Part shown: piece by piece, positions 11,206 to 21,790 of the stretch
Layout of the letters: each line of letters starts with the position of its first letter
How positions within the stretch are numbered: the stretch's first letter is position 1
Assembly: GCF_963678975.1 (NCBI RefSeq)
Contig: NC_089285.1
Location: 8,418,694-8,482,693 of the forward strand
DNA length: 64,000 nucleotides
DNA from: Dysidea avara
Taxonomy: Eukaryota; Porifera; Demospongiae; Dictyoceratida; Dysideidae
Reading direction: 5' to 3'
Notes under the pieces: model-generated
Databases searched by the model: none
Told to the model about the DNA's origin: nothing
Seen by the model: only the letters and a program-made list of their open reading frames with translations
Position numbers and translations under genes: made by a program

Positions 11206-14200
11206 TTAACGCAGCTTTTGTTCTGGCATAGGGCAAACTATGTCTTGGACTTCCTGTGGACAGAATACTCTAATTTTCTGAAAGAGGTACCATATTCGTT
11301 CCAATGAAAGCCCTTGTGGTATGATCATTTGTGGCAATTTATCTGATGTAGTATCCCATGTGCCTTTACGGATGGTGATAAGTTTTTCTGGATCAGATGA
11401 CTTGTTCTTCACAAAGGTTTGTCCAGGGTGAGTGCTAGTAAAACGAAAATGGTGCATTTTAGTGATCCCTTTCAGGGCAGTCTTGACTGTGTTCATCAAA
11501 GAAGGAGCTCCAGTCATACATTGGTACGATTGTACTGCCATTTTGGGCTCCTACAAGTTGTGCGACATTTGGTGATGCTGACTGGTTCACACACATTGCA
11601 ATGTCATCAAGACAGCCTATTTTGTAAGGCGATAATGCCTTTTGAATAAGCCAAAGCACCAGTTAGGTGCAAATTTCGTGTGTTCCACAGGGAGAAAAGA
11701 AATTTTAATTTCTTCGTGAAGGCCTGTCAGTACTCTCCACATTAGATACGACATTAAATATCGATTCTTATTTTGGCCACAACAGTTGTCGGCATGAAAG
11801 TGCACACTGGTTTCACCAAATCAATGTGTTTTAAGAAAGTGGTGGAGCATTGAAATTATGATGTTTCTTCCCTTCAATGAGGTAGGTTATCTGTAATGAA
11901 AGTAGAGTACATTTGTGTGTAACAACTAATGAGACATTAACTCTTGAAATAATTGTATTACAGGAAAATTGTTACGAGAAATAGAGAATTTGGTGCTGTC
12001 TGTTTTCTAAACACCAGCTTGTTAAAACTAGGATAACACAGTATGTGTAATGCTGTAAACAACTAGCAGTTGTATTTTTTATTATGCCGGTGTATACTAG
12101 ACTTGATTGTTGCAATATTAAGCTTGAAGTCTTACTTGGCGAGGGACAGCCTCACAGCATACCCCAAATATAGCACATTTTCGGGGAGTGAGGAAGTAGA
12201 TGGGACCAGGCTGGAATGGGTCGCTGGGATAATGGACCTGTGTAAGTATGCATTGTGATAATGCTGTTCAGTTTAAATAGCAAGTAAATACCTGCTGTGC
12301 CATATCAAAACTGTAATGTAATGTTGTCCTGTTTGACATGGCAGGAATTCTGTTAAAGGGAGGTGGCACTTAGAGTACTTCTCCACAAGTAAACATCTTC
12401 TTGAGATTCTCCTCGCATGTTTTCAAAACACTGCAGTAGTGAGAACGCTCTTCATGTACGAGGGATATGTGTTCTTCAGCCTGTTTGATGGTTTACAGGA
12501 GGTATAAATGTATTCATTTGTTCAACATTAGATGTTACATACCTTAGATTTTTCTCTTTCATTTGTATTCATAGCTTTCATGATGGCTGTGCTATTTTGT
12601 TGGCATGTCCAGCATAAGTCACTTCTGGGTTTTGTGACGATGATGTGTGGCATCAGAGTTCGCCAGTAGTAACAAAATGTTGAATAGGCAGCTGACCTTT
12701 TTCCAGCCAGTAAGCAACACTGTTCGTACTGTTTGTGAATGGCCTAATAATACAGAGGATTATTTCTGGCTATTAGTTTTCATCATAACAGTATTGTATG
12801 AAGCTGTACTGTACATTAAATACCACCTTAATTGTAAGTCACGTAATGATTACTACTATAAGGTGCAAACTGTCATACAGTATGTGTATTCCAAATGACG
12901 TCACAAATAAAATGGCTGCAGCTATTTGGGGTATTCTAAAAATTTCCAGAGAGAGTTCAAATGGGACTTAAGATTCGAATCACTTATTCAATCCTGGAAA
13001 AAGATATTGACCTACAACTACTGGTACAGTTATAGGAGTATAAAATCTATTCTCCAATGCTGTGTTAGAATTTTCAGCTGGTTTTGAAGGTTTAGAAGAA
13101 ATACTATTTTTTTGTGTGTAATAACCAAACCTGGTAGTTTTGCATCGATATCTTGTTTGTTAGCCTCTATATCAATCTTCGAAATCTCGATCGCCATTGG
13201 TGATAATACTCGAAAATATAAGAGTCCCCCAAATAGAAAATTTGTGTAACATCATTTGGAATACAGTCTATTTCCAAGTGTGTATGTAGTATGAGAGCAT
13301 TAATTAAATATTTGTGGCATGATTGTCAATTCCTTACTCTTTTTCTGTTGTTAGATGGTAGAAGCTTCACATCATCACGTTTGTAACCTGGAATTCTACC
13401 AGGAAGTAGTATACCATGCTGCTCAGCATACTGCTGCAGAAAGGCCACAAGAGTAGTATCCCATGCTGCTCAGCATACTGCTGCAGAAAGGCCACAAGAG
13501 AACGGATATCATCTATTGACATGGTCCTGGGTGGAGGTGTGTTAGAGTTTTTATGAACTCTCACCATCATTCCTTTGTCTTGATAGTGTTTCCGTACATT
13601 AAGGACTCGATGGTTTACACCTAATCCATATAGGAAACTGAAGGTATGCTTACATACTTTATGGCCATGGTGCATAAAATGAAGACATCTTGCTCCTTTT
13701 AGCACTGGCGTGTCGCCCATCCTTCACAGTATGTGTCTCATCGAGAATTGTGGTCATCAATGATCCAATCAGCACCATATCCAACTCTTGTGGTGCTAAG
13801 AGTGCTGCTTGAGCTCGTAAATCCATGTAGTGTTGGATGGAAAACAGAGAGCTGCATAGTTGCTTGTTCGGTGCCTTCTTGCAACCACAGGTATGTCTCA
13901 CAAATCCTTCACAAACAACTTCGTCATCAATACACCTCTCCTCAGCTACTCTACTACTGGTGGACTGCCGTGTTGAAGGCTCAGTTGGCATAGAAGCTGG
14001 CCGTGATACCACCGACACTGAGTTGTCACTAGGATTGACCAGGGGCAATGGATTGACTGAGACTTCAGTCATATCATCTGAAGGTTCAGTCATAGAAGCT
14101 GGCTGTGATACCACTAACACAGAGTTATCACTAGGATCAACCAAGGGCATTCGACTGGCTGACACTTCAGTCATATAAGCTTCAAATAAATCTAACCAGA

Positions 14201-14615
14201 GTTTAAATAATGATTTATGCAGTAAAACAAACTATATTATTGTATATACCATTGTTGCAGTGTAACTCATTTTCTTCAATCATATCTGTGATGTAAAGTT
14301 TGTACAAGCTTATCATTAATAACATAGCTACCTTACCTGTACTTTGGCTGACAATCTGCTGGCTGCCACTAGGACTCAGCCAAGATTCCTCAGAGGCTGC
14401 AAAGTGGCAAAAATCAACAATACTTGTGACTCTGTACATTAAATTTTACCGCATTCCGAGTCATCTTCACATCCGCTTTCGTCACTGTCATCAAAATAAT
14501 CTCCAATAAGCGCCTCAAACTTATTGTAGTCCAAAGGCGAAACAATGACACCATCGTCGCCTAGAGAATTTATCGCTGCAACAATCCTGCCCTTCTTCGA
14601 AGAGGAAGACACCAT
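11206..14615 (-). pseudogene. HADNC-motif (DUF7869-type) gene, seven exons, decayed
   Basis: Minus-strand gene. Exons read from splice sites and family similarity: 14450-14615 (start MVSSSSKKGR), 14337-14396, 13338-14179, 12543-12743, 12379-12480, 12136-12237 and 11206-11890. The first three junctions keep phase exactly. Landmarks in order are a Cys-rich N-terminal region (CEGFVRHTCGCKKAP), then YWRTLMPHIIVTKPRSDLC and CWTCQQNS, then PGPIYFLTPRKCAIFG, then HFHADNCCGQNKNR and SFLPVEHTKFAPNWCFG. The family is multi-copy in sponges, cnidarians and molluscs. I recall it as DUF7869, with an RNase H-like C-terminal region, function unknown. This copy is broken in several places, one being a 47-bp tandem duplication at about 13405-13498 that is not a multiple of three. 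Confidence 0.8.
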
Positions 14616-14761
14616 TACAATACTTTGGCACGAGAAAATACCGCCTAGCTGAACAAATGGAGTGATTTGTTCCCATCTCCGTTTATGAACGGCAAGTGAG
14701 TCTCTACACACCTGCACTTTTCGCTTTATACCTCAGTGAGTGAAACAATTGTGCAAATAAT

Positions 14762-15215
14762 AATAGCAGCATAGCAAAGTTAAATGATGTAGCTACGTGT
14801 GGATGTAATACAAAAGGGGGGGTAGGTTTTTCGGAAAATCTGTTTTTGCCTATATCTCGATTTTATAAATGTGCGATTTGGATCGGTTTTCCAAAATTCG
14901 GTCACAAATATCTAATGTTTTCTTGTTTGTAGTGTGCTGTATTACCTAATCAGAGAATGCTGGTAATTACATTGTTTGTAAGTGTAATAATAGCAGCATA
15001 GCAAAGTTAAATGATGTAGCTACGTGTGGATGTAATACAAAAGGGGGGGTAGGTTTTTCGGAAAATCTGTTTTTGCCTATATCTCGATTTTATAAATGTG
15101 CGATTTGGATTGGTTTTCCAAAATTCGGTCACAAATATCTAATGTTTTCTTGTTTGTAGTGTGCTGTATTACCTAATCAGAGAATGCTGGTAATTACATT
15201 GTTTGTAAGTGTGTG
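14762..15215. repeat. 227-bp tandem duplication carrying a TGTGACC-type terminus
   Basis: Two nearly identical copies, 14762-14988 and 14989-15215; the only difference I noticed is GATCGG against GATTGG. Each contains the inverted-repeat terminus (14869-14906 and 15096-15133) that matches 6640-6677. The duplication is young, and it doubles the right end of the candidate element carrying the HADNC-motif gene. Confidence 0.9.
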
Positions 15216-15555
15216 TAATGTGCAGTACATGATGTGTTTGTGTAGATGATATTATGTGTGAATTGTATGTAGTCACTAGAGTATGGATAGTGCCATTTGG
15301 ACACTTAGTAATGGTTTTAAAGTATCTCTTAGCATGTAAACTGACCTGGTAACTCAATTTAGAATATACACAGTCATAAACTGCACCAAAAATGTTTGAA
15401 TTATGTCTAAGGTGCCTAGCTAAGTTCAATGAGCAACACTATGAAAACTTTCTGAAGGGGGTGTGGGACTAGACCCCCTACCCCCTTCCCCCAATCTGCC
15501 CGAGGTGTGACCACACTAGCAATAACCAAGGGTTTGCTTTGTAATTGTTTTGCTT

Positions 15556-15595
15556 TGTGTGTGTGTGTGTGTGTGTGCGTGCGTGCGTGTGTGTT
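15556..15595. repeat. GT microsatellite
   Basis: About 40 bp of alternating GT with three GC substitutions. The long flanking open frames on both strands are by-products of it. Confidence 0.95.
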
Positions 15596-15679
15596 ATTTT
15601 TATGTAGAGCATCTATGTATGAAATGTCTGTGTTCTTGTTTTTAGTGTTGTCTTGTCCATTACAATGGAGACATAGAAG

Positions 15680-16377
15680 CTTCACTAGTAATGTGCCTGC
15701 ATGATAGGATAGTACCACATAATTCTGCTGTTTAGTTAACTCCATGTTCACATCATTTTAATTATTAGGCTTGTGAAACAAGGTTCATGATATCACCATG
15801 CATCCTACTCAGTTTAGGACATGATCTTTAATGCTTCATTCCTAAAGCACTGATTCATGTTATTGCAGTTAATGTGAAGATGTGAAATGGTCCTGCACAT
15901 AGGGCAGGTACCATGAATATAGGTATACGTATTGGTTTGTCTGTGTGTTTGTCCCATGCACAGTAAGTGTCTTCTATTTGTAATTCCAATTTTTTGTGAT
16001 GTTAATTCCTAATTTATATCCAGGAAGTGACCTGTACATTAAGTTTGCTCAAATCTTCGCTTGCAGTATAGCTACAACTGCTTTAATACTCTTTGTTGAC
16101 CACATTATTACAGCGCCTGCATGATAAGGACAGCACCACATAATTTGCATATGTCTTGATAATTATTGGTTTAGCAAGTCTGCTGTTTAGTTAACTCCAT
16201 GTTCACATCATTTTAATTAGTGCTTGCATGATGCTCGAATAAAGTTTATACAAGAAATCACCATGCATGCATGCTACTTTAGGACATGATCTTTAATGTT
16301 TCATTCCCAATGCAGTGGTTCATATGCTATTGTGGTTAATGTGGAATGTGAAATGTAGGGCAAGTACCAATGCTAGT
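15680..16377 (+). mobile_element. two partial Helitron-like 3' segments in tandem
   Basis: Two diverged copies (about 15680-15925 and 16110-16377) share TGCCTGCATGATA, TTAACTCCATGTTCACATCA, AGGACATGATCTTTAATG and a 3' end. In the first copy that end forms a hairpin (GGTCCTGC ... GCAGGTACC). In the second, ACCAATGCTAG is followed by T. A hairpin shortly before a terminal CTAG and an insertion before T are Helitron hallmarks. The same end closes the unit at 20236. No Rep-helicase is present, so these would be non-autonomous. Confidence 0.5.
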
Positions 16378-16388
16378 ATATCTATACA

Positions 16389-17026
16389 TGTGACTGAATT
16401 TGACAAAACAAGGCTTCGACGCACAAAACTTCGTTAGGAGATATGGCGATTTTAAGTAATCATTGTGTAATAAGTTCCCAGTGCCTACAGCTGTGCAAAC
16501 AAAACTTGTACCAATTATTCATCTATTTACTAGCTATCAGTGAGTGGGTGTATTAATTTCTGATACCCAAAATTTGCCCTGTTTTGGGCAGCTTTTTTCG
16601 AGTGGGTTATAATATCACAGGTGGCAGTAATAGGGTGAGAGGGTGGGGGGTAGTGGGTGGGCTCAACATAGGGGTATAAAATGAAGTGAGAAAACGAATG
16701 GAATCCAGAGGCCAAGTTTGGGCCCTCCATGGCCCCCCATGGCCCTCAAATCTCTCCAAATCTGAGAACACTATTGGCGAGCTCTCTGTGAAGTCCCAGC
16801 TCACCACACACCATTATCACAAAGCCATGGCCATTTAATGGCGCCAATCTCCCACTCATGGCTTTGACAGCGTCGGAAGAAAGCTGCTACAGAAACCAGA
16901 CTTGCCAGTCCTGAAGGAAGTACAGTGTGGAATATGATAGTGTGTTAGATCGACAATCCATTTCTGGTAAAAATGTAAGTTTGATTTTGTGTGCGTGGAA
17001 GCCTTGTTATATGAAATCCGGTCACA
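16389..17026. mobile_element. TGTGAC-ended TIR element, 638 bp
   Basis: The left end TGTGACTGAATTTGAC and the right end (reversed: TGTGACCGGATTTCAT) are followed on both sides by ACAAGGCTTC and ACGCAC, giving an inverted repeat of about 36 bp. It separates the CTAG end at 16377 from the start of the next Helitron-like unit, so it inserted at that junction. No transposase was seen. Same family as 63428-63672. Confidence 0.75.
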
Positions 17027-17224
17027 TATATAAAGCTGAAAAACCATCTGTCCGTCAGACTGTCATGCCGCTTACCCACCAAACTTGGTGCAAATCAACA
17101 CAATCTGTGCTCATAATGAAGCATTCATCATCCGGCTACTTTAAGATTGTTATCACAAGTTCACGCGTGCTTCCGTTCATTCTCTACAGCACGTAGAAGG
17201 CCAAGATGTAGAGAAAACTTGAGC

Positions 17225-17320
17225 AACATTCCTTTAAAAACCATACTGTTCAAGTGATAGAACGCCTGACTAGCATGTAAGAGGTCATGGCTTTGAATCC
17301 ACGTGTTGGCATTTTTTTTC
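17225..17320 (+). repeat. tRNA-like SINE head (tRNA-Ala-like)
   Basis: An A-box-like TGATAGAACGCC, the anticodon-region TGACTAGCATGT and a B-box-like GGCTTTGAATCC are in the order and spacing of a tRNA. A better preserved copy in unit 2 lies at 20455-20530 (GTGGTAGAAAGCC ... GAGTTCAAATAC). It is degenerate, so it is a SINE head and not a functional tRNA gene. Confidence 0.6.
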
Positions 17321-18258
17321 CTTTCTACTCAGTACCTTTTTGTGTACACCTTTTTAAAACACGACTGTTAGCTCATCACATCTTGGCATGCAAAACATGT
17401 ATCAAAGTGGGACTTTAGTGAAATTAAACACCAATCATCTGGCAACTTGAGTGTTGTTGTAGCAAATCAATACATGCTTTTGTTTGCTCTTTATAGGGCG
17501 ATGAAGGCACTGGTGTAGGGAAGGATCACCCGTGAAAAGTTTAGCTGCATTCCTGTCAAAACCACAGATAAACAACTGTGGCACCTCTCTTAACCCCAAG
17601 TTATTATAACCAACGGAGTTCAATCCCCGCCTAGGTCATAACTTTTTTTTCACTTTTGGGACCTTTTGATGCACCTTTTTGTTCTATCTGTTCCATGCAA
17701 GTCTTAATCTACAAACTCTTATGCTCAGTTTTTCAGCACTGGCACTTAACTGCCTCACATCATAGGGACTCTTATAGCACTTTTGGGATAAAGCAGGCAA
17801 ATTGCCAACATATTTATCCATCTGTGTGTTGGTCCAGTGTGCTGTATTAAAGTATATAGATAAAAGCTTCTTTCACCAGTATCCAGAATATCTACATCTT
17901 TGTTTTAAGTACATAGGTGTGCAGATTTACCTCATTACTGTTGTAGTAAATAGGCAGCTTGCATGATTGGACAGATACTACTGTGCATCTGAAAAATGAT
18001 AATACTGCAGATACCATAGTTTACACCGAGGAACTGTGTCTGACCTGGCACAACTGTTTCACTATAATCCTGCTTAAATGCTTTCACTCTAAAGGTCCGT
18101 ACATTACCTTAATGGTCAATTACACTACAGGTGTTTTAAAACTGGGTTTTTGTATGGCAAGATGTATATGTGTCACTACAACATCAGAACTGAAAGTGCA
18201 TAGCATAGGATAAGTTCTGAACCTTTGCTTAATAGAACACACAGGACGAACATACAGA

Positions 18259-18399
18259 CTGCACCTAATTGGCCTGCCCATGCCTGCCCTATACTTATCA
18301 AATGTGCTACTGTATACTTTTCCAACAGTCTGCACCTAATTGGTCTGCCCATGCCTGCCCTATACTTATCAAATGTGCTACTGTATACTTTTCCAGTCC
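18259..18399. repeat. 71-bp tandem duplication
   Basis: Two near-identical copies starting TGCACCTAATTGG (from about 18260 and 18331), each ending in TGTATACTTTTCCA. Confidence 0.9.
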
Positions 18400-18504
18400 A
18401 TATGTGGTGTAGCAATACCAGGATGCTATGAACTTACTATGAGAAAAAAAAAGTTGAGTTAGAAAAGTATGCACCAAAAAGGTGTAGCTATAAAACGGAA
18501 AAAA

Positions 18505-18600
18505 GTTTTTGTCAATGACGGGATTCGAACCCACACCCTACACAGCACAGTAACCACAACAACTCAAGGAGGTGCTTTACCAGCTGAGCTGTTTATCATG
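18505..18600 (-). repeat. tRNA-derived SINE head, minus strand
   Basis: On the minus strand there is an A-box AGCTCAGCTGGTAAAGC and, about 50 bases on, a perfect B-box GGTTCGAATCC. The flanks match the SINE-like pieces of the Helitron-like units in inverted orientation. The long A-to-B spacing and lack of an acceptor-stem partner argue against a functional tRNA. A second minus-strand copy with GGTTTGATTCC lies at about 18840-18990. Confidence 0.65.
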
Positions 18601-19092
18601 TAGTTAGCAATGGAATGCAGCTGAAGTTTTCTCTACATCATGGCCTTCAATGTGCTGTAGTGGACAAAGGAACGTACGTAAAAGCTTGCGATAAACTCTG
18701 TGATGTAGCCAGATGGTGAGCATTGCATTTCGCATGTGAATTGTATTGATACATGCACAGATTGCCAAGTAATCATCGTCAATAGCTGACATATGAAAAA
18801 GTGTGTCATGAAAAGGTGGCACTGTGAAGACAAAAAAAGTTGTCGTGGGGAGGAATCAAACCTGGGTTAACAGTTCTATGTGCTAACACTTTGGCTGTTT
18901 GTTTGTGGTTTTGACAGGAATGTAGCTCAAGCTTTCCTCTACACCAATGCCTTCAATGCTTTATAGAGAATGAAAAGAAGTACATAGCAATTTGTAACAA
19001 CAAACTTGGAGTTGCCAGATGATGTGCGCTTATTTTCGTTAAAGTCCCGTGTCAATATGTGCTTTGGTTGTTGAGTTATGGGTGTTGGTGTA

Positions 19093-19240
19093 ATATTAAT
19101 TGTAATAGCCCATACATACATACACACACCTACATACATGCACATACAAAGCAAAGCAATCCAATCATATATTAATTGTAATAGCCCATACATACATACA
19201 CACGCACATGCACACATACAAAGCAAAGCAAATCCTATGG
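19093..19240. repeat. tandem duplication with CATACA/CACA tracts
   Basis: Two copies of a segment beginning TAATTGTAATAGCCCATA, about 75 bp apart, with alternating CA/TA tracts. They form the tail side of the adjacent SINE. Confidence 0.8.
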
Positions 19241-19650
19241 CAGCCGTGCAAGCTATTGCCACCCAGTGAACCAACACTGGAATGCTGTGCACCACTTAGG
19301 TGTTTGAGCGTTGTGGTGTTTGAGCCTTGTGTTGTTTGAGCTTTGTGCAGGTAAATCCTCCTGGGGCAGGGCTAGTAATGCACAGGAGGACTCACTGAGA
19401 GAGGTCGTGGGATCTGTAAGTTCCACAATGATCCCAACACCACTAAGTGAGATGAGGAAAATTGGGCATTTGCTTCCCCAGTAAACACCATACAGCTTGG
19501 TGAAATGCTTCAGGTGACATTAGGCCACCAGGTTTCCAATATACAGCTGGGTCAACTAAAACAGTGTAAGTAAAGTTTCTTGCTCAAGGAAACAAGAACA
19601 ACACCAAATTGGCATAACTGGGAATTGAACCTTGGAACCTATCAATTATC
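19205..19650 (-). mobile_element. SINE with conserved central domain, minus strand
   Basis: On the minus strand it begins near a B-box-like GGTTCAATTCCC. The central block CCTTGAGCAAGAAACTTTAC and CCCAGCTGTATA follows, and the tail is TTTGCTTTGCTTTG. A second copy with the same order lies at 32942-33210. The central block resembles a SINE domain widespread in invertebrates. I do not name the superfamily. Confidence 0.65.
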
Positions 19651-20693
19651 ATGCAGGCCCATGCAGTAACTATAACTGCAAATTGTGTTGGATTTAAATT
19701 ATGTCCAGTTCATTTCTCTTTGTGACAGTTGGTAACTGAAACTGTACCATGTGTACACCACCTGTAATGTAGGTATACTGTATATACCATTGCCTTAGCT
19801 CGCATGTAGTTTCAATAACTAATTAGCCTTGCATGCTCATTATTTCACTATATGTACTGCATAAGGATCATGTACGCATGCTACACAGCAAATATAGGAC
19901 ACTAATGTTGGTTCCCAATATATTAATTATTGTTGCATTAGTTGTCATGTATGTAAAACAGCGAAGGTTTTGTTTGTTCTTTACAGAACGTTGAAGACAC
20001 ACTGAATAATTGAACTACATTCCTGTCAAAACCACAAACAATAAACTTTAGTGTTTTGCATCATTAATTTCAGCAGGATGGCATAAGGAAACGTTATGCT
20101 CTTTAAAAATGGGACATCACCATGTACTCTACACAGCTACATGAGCAATGCTAGTGTTTATTGCTTGGTCCCTCTTCCTGGCATTAAAATCTTTAATGTG
20201 GAGATGGTCCTGCACGTAGGGCGGTACCAATGCTAGTTTCTATATAAATAAAGCTGAAAAGCCGTCTGACCGTTACACCGCTTACTCATCGAACTTGGTG
20301 CGAATCGACACAATCTGTGTTGATAATGAAGCACTCATCATCCGCCTACTCTAAGATTGTTATCACAAGTTCACGTGTACTTCCGTTCATTCTCTACAGC
20401 ACGTAGAAGGCCAAGGTGTAGAGAAAACTTGAGCAACATTCCTTTGAAAACCACAGCACATACTGTTCAAGTGGTAGAAAGCCTGACTAGCGTGTAAGAG
20501 GTCATGAGTTCAAATACACGTGTTGGCAGATTTTTTTTCTTTATACTCAGTACCGTTTTGTGCACACCTTTTTAAGACACAACTTTTAGTTCATTGTATC
20601 TTGGCATGCAAAGCACGTATCCAGGGGGGTAGGTCATGATGCGAGGTGACGCAAATACATATCATCGATAGCCACATAAAATATGAATCTAAT

Positions 20694-21151
20694 ATGGCAG
20701 ACAGCGATAATGACCTTGTCGTGCATCAGGTTGTGCACTTCGTCCCCAAGGAATTTCAACTTGATGGCTTTAGTGACGAGGATGATGAAGCCTGGGTGAT
20801 GTCCATTGGAGATCCGTTCATGTACGTCATTCCTAGTTTTGATGTGCTTGCAGTGGAATTGAGACAAATCCAGATCAAGGGGTACGAAAGGGAGGATGGG
20901 AAAGAGACACATCTTGATTTGTTTATAAGAAACGATACTTCCATCTGTAAGACCTACCACAGCTTAATACGAATAAAGGATGTCACTGTTGTTCAGGTAT
21001 ATCATATCTTTATAATACAACATTGCAATATCATTACAAATTAATGTAACTATATTATTAGGAGAAAGTTGTAGTGATAACAATACTGAAGAGAAAAGCA
21101 AGTCCAACAGTGATGAACCAAGGTGCCAAGCTCTATATTATTCATCATTAA
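20694..21151 (+). CDS. hypothetical two-exon 130-residue protein inside the 693-bp element
   Basis: Exon 1 is 20694-20996 (101 codons, starting MADSDNDLVVHQVVHFV). A 65-bp intron follows with GTAT and TTAG borders (20997-21061). Exon 2 is 21062-21151 (29 codons plus TAA, starting EKVVVITILKRK). Both exons are open and the junction is phase 0. The protein is acidic at the N terminus (GFSDEDDEAW). I recognise no domain and it is not a transposase. It could be a captured host fragment or an element-encoded accessory protein. Coding status is inferred from the clean intron only. Confidence 0.45.
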
Positions 21152-21160
21152 TTGCAGCAT

Positions 21161-21194
21161 CTAATCCTGCGGTGAGATCTCACCGCAGGATTAG
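21161..21194. repeat. perfect 34-bp palindrome
   Basis: Arms CTAATCCTGCGGTGAGA and its exact complement, with no spacer and AGATCT at the centre. It lies between the stop codon of the two-exon frame and the right end of the 693-bp element, so it could act as a terminator or transposase site. Function unknown. Confidence 0.9.
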
Positions 21195-21531
21195 TTCTGC
21201 TATCAGTTCACTACTGTATTGAACTTCTATGATCAATGCCATTGAATCAACGGGGCGCCGCAATTAACCTATGTCGTAAATTGCGTCAGCACGCGTCATG
21301 ACCTACCCCCCTGGCACATATCGAGGCAGGACTTTAGCAAAATTAAACACCCATCATCTGGCAACCCGAGTGTTGTTGTAGCAAATCAATACATGCCTTT
21401 ATAGGGCGATGAAGGCACTGGTGTAGGGAAGGATCACTGAACTACATTCCTGTCAAAACCACAGATAAACAACTGTGGCGATTTGTGCACCTCCCTTAAC
21501 CCCAAGTTATAATAACCAACCTGGGTTCAAT

Positions 21532-21790
21532 CCCGCCCCACCTACCCAGGTCGGGCAGAGGTGGGGATTGGTGGGGGATTTGTAAATGCTAGATGACAAA
21601 TTCCCCACCCCTGGGGACAGCTTTGAGTTACAAATCCCCTACTAATTCATATTATTTATCCTGGGAATCACTAACAATATGGTCAACTATGGCTATTCAT
21701 GTTGCAAATGCCCCTACCCTGGAGACGGGTTTGGGTGACGAATCCCCTACAATTCCCTACCTGCTGCCCAACCTGGGGTAGGTGGGGCGT
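21532..21790. mobile_element. GC-rich TIR element
   Basis: The left end CGCCCCACCTACCCAGGT and the right end AACCTGGGGTAGGTGGGGCG form an imperfect inverted repeat of about 35 bp around a roughly 190-bp core. Unit 1 lacks the insert at the equivalent place (about 17620). A related segment with GGGGACAG is the target of the 423-bp element at 60499. Confidence 0.7.

Larger units (their letters stand above)
17027..20237 (+). mobile_element. Helitron-like unit 1 of a tandem pair, with inserted SINE-like DNA
   Basis: The unit starts near ATATATAAAGCTGAAAAACC and ends at ACCAATGCTAG|T (20236). 17027-18215 matches 20238-22290 of unit 2, and 19680-20230 matches 22316-22930. 18216-19680 is extra DNA made of inverted SINE-like pieces. 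The TC...CTAG termini and end-to-end tandem arrangement suggest non-autonomous Helitrons. The tandem duplication itself is directly visible and the Helitron label is inference. Confidence 0.55.
20621..21313 (+). mobile_element. hAT-type TIR element, 693 bp, carrying a two-exon frame
   Basis: The ends are CCAGGGGGGTAGGTCATGA and, at the right, TCATGACCTACCCCCCTG. The flanks GCACGTAT (20613-20620) and GCACATAT (21314-21321) form an 8-bp duplication with one mismatch. Unit 1 (near 17390-17410) shows the matching uninterrupted sequence. The interior holds a spliced coding-like frame and a 34-bp perfect palindrome. It is too short to encode a hAT transposase. Confidence 0.85.

Noticed and set aside
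15416-15751. Frames on both strands around a GT microsatellite
   Set aside because: Opened by the microsatellite; no motif.
18505-18600. Functional tRNA gene
   Set aside because: A- and B-boxes are present, but the acceptor stem does not pair and the spacing is long. Best read as a SINE head.
19078-19295. Frames with YIHTHAHAH / CMCACACVCMYG
   Set aside because: Translations of CATACA and CACA tracts in a SINE tail.
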